NCBI RefSeq assembly: GCF_024679245.1
Contig: NC_090178.1
Coordinates: forward strand, 12,013,979-12,077,978
Direction of reading: 5' to 3'
From: Pseudorasbora parva
Lineage: Eukaryota; Chordata; Actinopteri; Cypriniformes; Gobionidae
Length of the DNA: 64,000 nucleotides
A program made the position numbers and the translations under genes. Numbering within the stretch: the first letter of the stretch is position 1; every line of letters starts with the position of its first letter. Shown piece by piece: positions 56,054-64,000 of this stretch. The notes beneath the pieces were generated by a model. That model saw only the letters and a list, made by a program, of their open reading frames with translations, was not told where the DNA came from and made no database searches.

Positions 56054-58819
56054 CTGTGACACACAAGGGGACAGGTTCAGGCTGTGGTATATGAGGATGC
56101 TTAAAAAACACCATTTGTTCCTTCTGGCCTACTTACAAAGACATTATAATATTAGAGGAAATTATAGGGCTTCTTCTGTTTAGATCAAACTGTGATTGTG
56201 GCTAGACTTCCTAATGACAGTCTAGCCACACAAAAGTCTTGAAATGCAGGTTCTATAAACACCAATTCTGATCAAAGGGAATGTTATCTGAAATGATAAC
56301 ATGACCTGAAGGGAGGAAGCGGCAACCTGAAGGGTTTTATACTCCCTTGAGGCATTCACCTTGTGGATGAAAGTCTCAATGAACATACAGACAAAATGAG
56401 TTTGAAGCAGGACTAAAGGTCCATCAGCAACATAAGATGTTTCTTCAACTATGGGCATTTTTCCCCTTAAAATAACCTCTTCTAAAATATATTCACACTC
56501 TTACTAGTTTAAAAAAAGATGTACTAAAAATGTCCAAAAGTGCACATCTATTCATCACAGGAATACTTTTTAATTTTTGTGAAACATGAACATTTCTATC
56601 AAATGCTAATTTAATTCACTATATTTTTGTATAAACTGCAGATTCATATATCCTAAATACATAAACATGTAAAACTGTAAAAATGTACATTTTATTTGTT
56701 TACATGATTATTTCACTCAATGAATATCATATTTAAAAATGCTGTTTCCATGATGGATTTCATATTTTGAGTCTGGTCTGGGTCTATACATTAAAATGCA
56801 TTTGAAAAGTAGCAACAATTAAAGTGCCAAAGTTTGAAGAAACAAAATGTCGTGAAAGAAAAAAACATAATCAATCTGCGATTGTTTTGCAGAAAGCAGG
56901 ACCAAATTCACTGCGTATGAGACACACAAGTGCATTGTGTTGGAAGGGTAGGCCTTTGGGCAGTTCATGGGTTTCAAGTCATGCCATCTGTGCAAAACAA
57001 TGAAATGAGAAAAGAAAAAAATACAGTCACAGAAGGACCAGCTATGTATTATGCAGGTATTTACAAAATGCAATTCTTCTGTCCTCCATTCCGGGGAATC
57101 TCACCCGGCCACGGCTGGCAGCACAAATACCGCCAGCTCCACTCTCACTGTGAGCCAGCTAATTATCAAACATCCACTGGGGCAGAAGTCTATTCCACTC
57201 TCTACTTTGGTTTCATTCTTATACCATCACGGTTCTGAGTTTTTTCCCCCCTCTTTCACAATGGTGACAAATAGTTTTAATCTATTCTCGGCTGGCCTGA
57301 TCGAATCGTGCAGAAGCCTGGTATTGGATAGCCGCTTTAAGAGTCTGCTGAGGTAGTTCGTGATCTCTTGTGAGCCCAGATGAGCCCCTGGCTTTATCGC
57401 ACCTGATCTGAACGTATGTGTTTGCTGTTGTGTCACTGAACTCCAGCACTACAAAGTATCTGCAATAATGAGGTTGAGCTCAGTTGAGCAACCCTCTATG
57501 AGCCAAATGCATTTGCATAATGCGGACAATAATATCGCAGACAAGTGGTATCATATTATCTGTAAATTAACGATTACCTGTGGACTTGAGTGCATGTGAA
57601 TTATGATTGAATTCATCTTATTCCATGCTTCATAAACAGATGATCCATTCAATGAGAGCTTATTAAGTTTTGAGGGTGTTTTTGAGTTTAGAGTGTGAAT
57701 AATTCAAAAAGATACTGGAAGGGAAAAGAGGATACTTTAGGATATACCTTGAGGACAGAAGGAAATATGGCATATAGTTGATGCAGTTTAGATTAAAATC
57801 TGCAATGCAACAAATAATTATTTATTGTGTAAGGTCATAAAAGCTATATAATAATTATAAAACTTGAGCTAGTCCCAGACTAAAATGTATGTTTGAGCGC
57901 TTTTAACTGAAAGCTAGCTACTTGAAAGGAAATCTCAAAATATGATGCACATTAAGGTTTTTAAGTGTCACATGATCCTTCATGAAATCATTCTAATATA
58001 CTGATATGCTGCTCAAGAAACATTTCTTATTATTATAAATGTTGAAATCAGTGATACATGATGCATTTTAGTGATACCATTTTCAGGAATCAAAAAGTGA
58101 AAGAAATAAAACAATAACAACAACAAAACAGCATACATTTGAAATGAATTGTGATTTTTAGAGCCAATGATTTTGTCTGAGCTATGAGTAAAAAAAAAAA
58201 AATTCCTATTTTTCCATTTTATTTGTCTTATCTTAACATTTTATCGTAGAATAAGTAAAGCTGTTTTAAGGATGACACAGTTTTAAAAGTAACATTTTTA
58301 GGCTTTTGAAATTGAGATTACATTTTTTTTAAAGATTTACTGTCACTGTCACAACACAACAAGAGTTTGTGGAAAGATGTAAGGAGATGCAAGTATTAGA
58401 CAACTGTTTATCTAGTCATGCAAGCTACTCAACTTTATTTGAAATTTGGCCATTTTGAATTGAAAATATGCGGTCATGATTCATGTAATGCATAAATGAA
58501 TGTGATGATGAGACGAGAAACATTTGCGTTTACGAATAAGAATGAATGCGTGCACATATAAAACATTGATTAATTCATAACTATTAGAACTTATTTTACT
58601 ATTTTTTTGTATTTATTCTCTTAAATCACTTTAAATTCTTCAATTATTTAACTCCTATTCCTAATTATTATCATCATTGTTTATTAAATAATAACACAGA
58701 AAAACTCCCGGTCCCGAGTCTTCCCCAAAATATTCTTCCCCTACTTGATTGCAGGCCAGTATTCGTAAATAAATAATGTGCGTTTTTTTTGTGTGTGTGT
58801 GTGCAAACAAAGCACTCAC
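56054..58819. other. Intron sequence, small repeats only
   Basis: 57940-58090 carries the dispersed repeat also seen at 8766 and 10590 (gtcacatgatccttcatgaa). ORFs at 56222-57436 have no splice-consistent or family support. Confidence 0.45.
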
Positions 58820-59010
58820 ACCATTAAAATTGAGGTTAAACCACTGGAGTCACATGGATTACTTTAATGATGTATTTCATATTGTTCTGGACTTGAATGT
58901 GTACATCGCGTTGCTTGGACAGAAAGATTTCATCAAAAAAAATCTTTATTTGTGTTCTGAAGATTTATTAATGACAGAAATGTAATTTTTGAGTGAACTA
59001 TCCCTTTCAT
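58820..59010 (-). mobile_element. gggtgaactaaccc family, partial end
   Basis: Contains ttaaaccactggagtcacat, gatttcatcaaaaaaaatct and ends aatttttgagtgaactatcc, a diverged copy of the right half seen at 45340-45556. Confidence 0.7.
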
Positions 59011-59236
59011 TTGTAGCGCAAAGAAAAGACTGTATATCTTGGACTGTACATTTCTTATATTAATTCTTTATGCTAAATACATTTTTTATTTGTTTTAGTC
59101 TTGTTTTTCTGATAGATCTCATACGAAAACTCTAATTATAGTGTGTAAAATTTATCGAGACATCTTTAAAAGTAAATATCACAGTCACACAAGCTGATTG
59201 ACAAGAGCTTCTCTCTGGCGGTGGATCTCTCCTCAC

Positions 59237-59376
59237 CTGTCCACATGTCTGACAGGAAGGGTCTGTGGGGAGATCCTCCTCTGAGTCTTCCTCTCCATCT
59301 GATTCTGCCTCCGAGCATGACTCAAATTCATCCACGAAGTAAAATGCCTCTGCAACCTGAGGATCCTCTGGGATTG
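59237..59376 (-). CDS. nek11: nek11 internal coding exon (140 bp)
   Basis: Bounded on the minus strand by acceptor cgtttcag and donor gtgagg. The first two bases (CA) complete a split codon from an exon beyond this window's recognised features; then come 46 codons ending in Gln. It begins IPEDPQVAEAFYFVDEFESC, matching the IPEDPLVAEEYY motif of human NEK11 as I recall it. A highly acidic stretch (SEAESDGEEDSEEDLP) follows, as in the human protein at this point. A CQTCGQ end follows with two cysteines spaced like a knuckle, likely not significant. No kinase residues are present. Confidence 0.92.
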
Positions 59377-60923
59377 CTGAAACGATTAAAAAGTAGCAAA
59401 GATTCAACCGATACTCTAAATTGTTGAGCAATATTTTGAAATGACAGGTAGCTTCTATCATTAACACTTTAACAAATGTTCTGCTTGATTTCACTGGGCT
59501 GTCGGCATCCACCTAGACAATGTGTATGGATCTATGCCAGTTTTATCTCTGAAGCAGAAAATAACTCACTGAATACCTCTACACCAAACACTTCTGTGGA
59601 CAAATGAACACGACAACCTCTCAGACACACACACATGAATTCCTGGGCCTGCAACCAAGATTAGTTTCATGCCTGTGATTCTATTAGACAGCTGGACACA
59701 ATCAGACACAAAGATGGCAGGAGAGATGGAGGGAGAAAGAGAGGGGTGTTAGACTGTACTCTGTGGGATTTCCCATTCATGTTCTCAACAGTTTCATTTT
59801 CTTCTGTAGTGCTTTCCAACTGAGCACTATCCTGTGGTAATTTGCATGAATAGTAATGCATCAGCATGCACATTTACACCTACATCTAACTTACAAGTTC
59901 AACAGCCAAGGATAACATGCCCACCACCCAAGTACAAATAGAACAGAATTCATTTGCAACCAACAAGTCAGGGTTTGGCTGGTAAGCACATTCCAGTTAG
60001 CCCCTGCTGGTAGATGATGTAACTGCACCATTTGGCTTCAAAAAGCATCTTTCTTCTGACAGTCATTCATTAGCATGTATTCTCATGAAATACATAATTT
60101 TGCAATCATGTTTTTAGTGATTTACTAACCACAAAGGCTCGTGTCCCACCACACCATCCTCAGTTTTTCAGACCTGTCTAAACTACTAAATTGCTGTGCC
60201 CCAATGAAAGAGCAACCTGCAATTTAGAATTAAAGAAAAGAGCCCTGGGAGCACATTTACAACACTACAGATCTGCTTTATCCAGTAAAGAGGATTAGTC
60301 ATCAAGACAAAGAGCAGACCGCATTCCACTGCATCACTATGCAGGAAGCTTCTGTGATTCAACTCAGTCATTTCAAATGATCATGTGCTCCGACCTCAGT
60401 CCTGCCTCATTGACTCGGTTTATGTCTGTTTTGTACAGAAACACACAAAAGATGTGTGTCCTCTACTAGGAGGATTTGTGCACATTTGTGAGGAACTTTA
60501 GGCATTCTAAAGTTTTCTTCTAACGTAGAGGAATGCTTCATCCAAGACTTTTTATTTTTTAATAGCACCTTTAGAATCCATTTAAGACAAATGAAAAACC
60601 CTATGGAAGACAGTCAGCATTTTTCAGAGAACACTCCGATTCCTAACTATATTGATTCCAATTAGCGATGTTAAGGACAAACACCCATTAGCTGTTTTCT
60701 TTTCATCTACTTTCCACTCTCTTAGCCAAATACTGAGAGCACTTACTGGGGTCAAAGTTTCTCAATAGTGCCCTAGCAAATGACCACCGCACTATTTCTA
60801 CGGACGTGACAACTGTGGCAAAAGCTTGAGGCTGAAATAAAATGGGGCATCATTTTACTTGTATGGATTTGTCATGTCGTGCTGCAATATCAACTGAATT
60901 CTTTATAAATGCGGCAATCTATA
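59377..60923. other. nek11 upstream intron, no further exon accepted
   Basis: I searched the minus strand for the preceding NEK11 exon and found no match to its expected sequence. One splice-bounded 85-bp open segment at 60747-60831 was considered and rejected. Confidence 0.5.
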
Positions 60924-61310
<387 letters not shown>

Positions 61311-61829
61311 CCGACAGATATTAACCCAGATTAATCGTGGTGCAATAACTGTAATACATGGCATCTCGTGCTAACTGCTATATTAAACAATTTTTTTCAT
61401 TTTATGCAGTACTTCATTATATGTACTCTATCTAGAGTACTAATTAATAATACTAACAGTAGTGATTTATGCAAACTAATTAAAGAGAGCCGGTTACAAG
61501 CTGGAGACAATTATGCTTACAAGGTTTACACATAATGTGTTTATTGTCAGAGTATTCATTTGAATAGCATCTTTCAAAGGCACAGAAGTCCCCGGTGTAG
61601 TCATTATAGTTTAACTCCAGATACGAGCAGAATGAGACTATGTTTATCTACTTCCAAACTCAAGATCATCACCAGAAAGGGCCATCTGGGCTCCTGAATA
61701 ACATGCAAATATGAAACTATGAACTCTCAAAAGGACAAGCGAAGTAAAATTAACATTTTAGTTTTATTCCCCAAATTCCAAATAAAAATATTGTAATTAT
61801 TTGATTCTAGTTTAAAAACAGTCTTTCAC
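61311..61829. other. Intron sequence, nothing recognised
   Basis: No supported feature. Confidence 0.45.
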
Positions 61830-62340
61830 ATTGATGTTGGGTGACTATATGCCACTCCTGGTGCAAAAATTCACACAGCTCGGATTTGTTTGGATTGACC
61901 TGGCTGTGTGGCTTGGAGCATTGTCCTGCTGGAAAAAACAGTCCTCAGAGTTGTGGAACATTGTCAGAGCAGAAGGAAGCAGTTTTCTTTCAGGACAACC
62001 TTGTACGTATTATTATTTTTTTGGCTCTCATTGATGATTTTTTTTGCCTTGCACAACTTAAGCCCTGTCCCAAGGAGCCTGTTTCGAACCGTCCTTGCCA
62101 TGCACTTCACCCCAGCTGCCTTTTGCCATTCTTTTTGTAGGTCATAGGTTGATGTCATCTTATGGTTGTTGAGTGACATTTGAATGAGGTGGCTGTCCTT
62201 CCGGTCAGTGGAAAGTCATTTTCGCCCTCTGTCGGTCTGTAGCTTTGTTGTCCTCAATGTCTGCTACTTGACCTTGTTCTTATGAACCGCCGTCTTAAAA
62301 ATTTTAAGGATGGAAGCAACCCGACGCTCACTATATTTAG
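61830..62340 (-). pseudogene. Tc1-like transposase relic (second subfamily)
   Basis: The minus-strand peptide at 61964-62179 includes EWQKAAGVKCMARTVRNRLL and GLKLCKAKK, a helix-turn-helix/linker region of Tc1-type transposases. A short downstream piece encodes a Gln-Asp-Asn-Ala-Pro-like motif only after large deletion (near 61900). Stops and frameshifts are frequent. It differs from the subfamilies at 17641 and 25332. Confidence 0.7.
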
Positions 62341-64000
62341 TATTTAGAATTAAACCCTTCTTTTCCTCACTCAAAACTTTCCTTTTCAACTTTTTTTAGC
62401 ATGGTCAATAGTTATTTTTTGATTCCAATTACTTTTGAGGTACTACTAGCACTGTTTTTGCCATCCAGCTGGTCCTACTACAAGAGGATAGTGATGATCA
62501 CATAAAGTGTTTTTTTATACTTTTCCTTATTAAATAAAATTTGGTTCAGGTTATCACCTAATCAGCACCGGTGTTTGAATACACACTGGAATGGAACGGT
62601 TTCCATACTTGTAGAGATGCTGATTTAAGTAAAAATTGCAGTAATCTCTATTTTTTTCAGAGCTGTATATATTAATCCGACCACCGAGCTTCATTAGCCG
62701 GTTGAAACCGGTTAACCGATTAGTTTAAAGTATGCTGCGCTATTTGAAATAACAGCCGCTAGCCGTTCCTGCAATCTCGCAACTCTTTTGCATCTCTCTA
62801 GTATCTCTCTGCTGCTCTGCCTGCCGCTCTCACACACACACTGTCCTGGCGCCGCCACCTCCCTTCCACTCACGTTACTTTTTTAAAATCCTCTATAGCG
62901 CGTAACATGAGTCCCGCAAATAAGGCGCCAAGGAGCTTGTTTGTAATCGGAGGACAAATGGCTCCTTAGTTTCAAAATGGTTTTGGTACAAGGTGATCGT
63001 GTTGAAAAAAAGGCATTTGTCTAGCATTAGAAGCTCATTTGAAACATTGCCATGGCTCATTTAAGAAAATGACAGCTACGAAGAGACACCGCAATAATAA
63101 AGAAATATGATGTGCTGCTACTACTGTATTTAAGCACTGTATCACTTTTTTAAAGGAACTTTTCTCCCCCCCAGACCTGCAACTGTCTGCGTTTCCACCG
63201 CGATCTCAAGTTCCGTGAAGATTAGGCAAATTAGTCCGGTGATGTAGGACTGCACGCGACTGCTCCTCCAAGTCAGTGACGGACAGTAATCATTTTTGCG
63301 TGTATCGATTGAAAGATTTAGTGGACTGTTTACATGAGACGTTATCTAAACCGATCTGGTGTTTACATTTGATGACTTTCAATCGCAATCATTTTGTCAC
63401 ATGCAGTTTGTCTGCCGCATCAAAAATGTCAACGCTGTTTTCTCCACCAGCTGGAATGTGTTAACTGTAGCCATAGCAACTCTTAACGGCCACCAGGACT
63501 AATACAGTATTATATAATAAGCTATTTATTTGTTGTAAAGTGTAATAATCATCTCAGGAAAAAAAATTCTTCTGTCAGGCGCAGTTAAAGTAAAAACTGC
63601 CTGGGGCAATATACGCCGTGTCATTATTCCAACATTATTCCAACAAACAATGAATAACGAGTATGGAAGAGATTAAAGCTGGGCTGCTTTTGCTGGTTAT
63701 GTATAGGTTTACTAAAGAGGTAATTAACAACGACAGAAAAGAGAAATAGCAGATTCAGAAAGCTTGTAAAGCAAGAATTAAAATGACAATGTATATTATT
63801 ATCAGCTATTACGGACATTGAACGTGAGATGGCTGAGACGAACGCGCGCCATCAAACAGAGAGCAAGACTGATATTTACTGAACGTAGACCGAACCTTGC
63901 AAAAGACTTTTAAAAATGCCGGTTGAAATAAAATGCTAAACCAATCAGCATGTCCAGTACCCAAGTCCCGCCCTCGAAAGTTCCTGAACTTTGAAAAAGT
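62341..64000. other. Intron sequence with hAT-like scrap
   Basis: 62670-62760 contains ccggttgaaaccggttaacc, typical of a fish hAT-like repeat terminus. From about 63930 the sequence resembles another repeat end that continues beyond the window. No gene. Confidence 0.4.

Noticed and set aside
60747..60831. Open 85-bp segment on the minus strand, bounded by ttatttcag and gtaagt, with a phase that would join the nek11 exon at 59376
   Set aside because: The predicted peptide (ending ARALLRNFDP) does not resemble the NEK11 sequence expected before IPEDP, and chance splice-bounded segments of this size are common. It needs transcript evidence.

Overview
This is vertebrate genomic DNA, almost certainly from a teleost and probably a cyprinid (zebrafish, carp or goldfish relative). 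It is AT-rich and intron-dominated. The repeat families are typical of cyprinids: Tc1-like elements, an L2/CR1-type LINE, a DIRS-like retrotransposon with split inverted repeats, a Looper/piggyBac element, CACTG-ended MITEs, TTAA-flanked DNA elements, and a tRNA-headed SINE with an L2-like tail. There is no bacterial gene, operon or CRISPR array.

The only host gene I can support is the 3' end of nek11 (NIMA-related kinase 11) on the minus strand. Four coding exons lie at 59237-59376, 55993-56053, 51134-51230 and 24993-25203. Their phases join perfectly (46 + 20 + 31 + 69 whole codons plus two split codons, 168 residues ending in TGA), and the product matches the C-terminal tail of vertebrate NEK11. 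The kinase domain would lie beyond position 64000. Introns in the window are about 3.2, 4.8 and 25.9 kb. The last is packed with mobile elements.

Layout. 1-3.6 kb: a 29-bp minisatellite with a 17-unit higher-order duplication, abutting an L2 fragment. 3.6-12 kb: mostly unrecognised noncoding DNA with small repeat remnants. 12.2-15 kb: a hAT-like element carrying a nested retroposon, a fold-back repeat, and a TTAA-flanked element with long G/C runs at its tips. 17.3-18.7 kb: a Tc1-like element whose end lies in a 208-bp tandem duplication. 19.6-24 kb: a decayed Looper/piggyBac element holding a SINE. 24.4-25.2 kb: the last nek11 exon and its probable 3'UTR. 25.3-51 kb: the last intron, with Tc1, L2 copies (one partly duplicated) and MITEs, and with a 5.1-kb DIRS element (40199-45330) nested inside other repeats. 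51-59.4 kb: the other three exons with more repeats. 59.4-64 kb: upstream intron with a large tetranucleotide array and Tc1/hAT remnants.

I found no undescribed biological system. The strongest observations are the near-textbook DIRS circle-junction geometry, the long DIRS ORF that stays open although several of its domains are read in the wrong frame, the perfect 493-bp minisatellite duplication together with the likely origin of its unit, and a (TG)8 tract at one nek11 splice acceptor.
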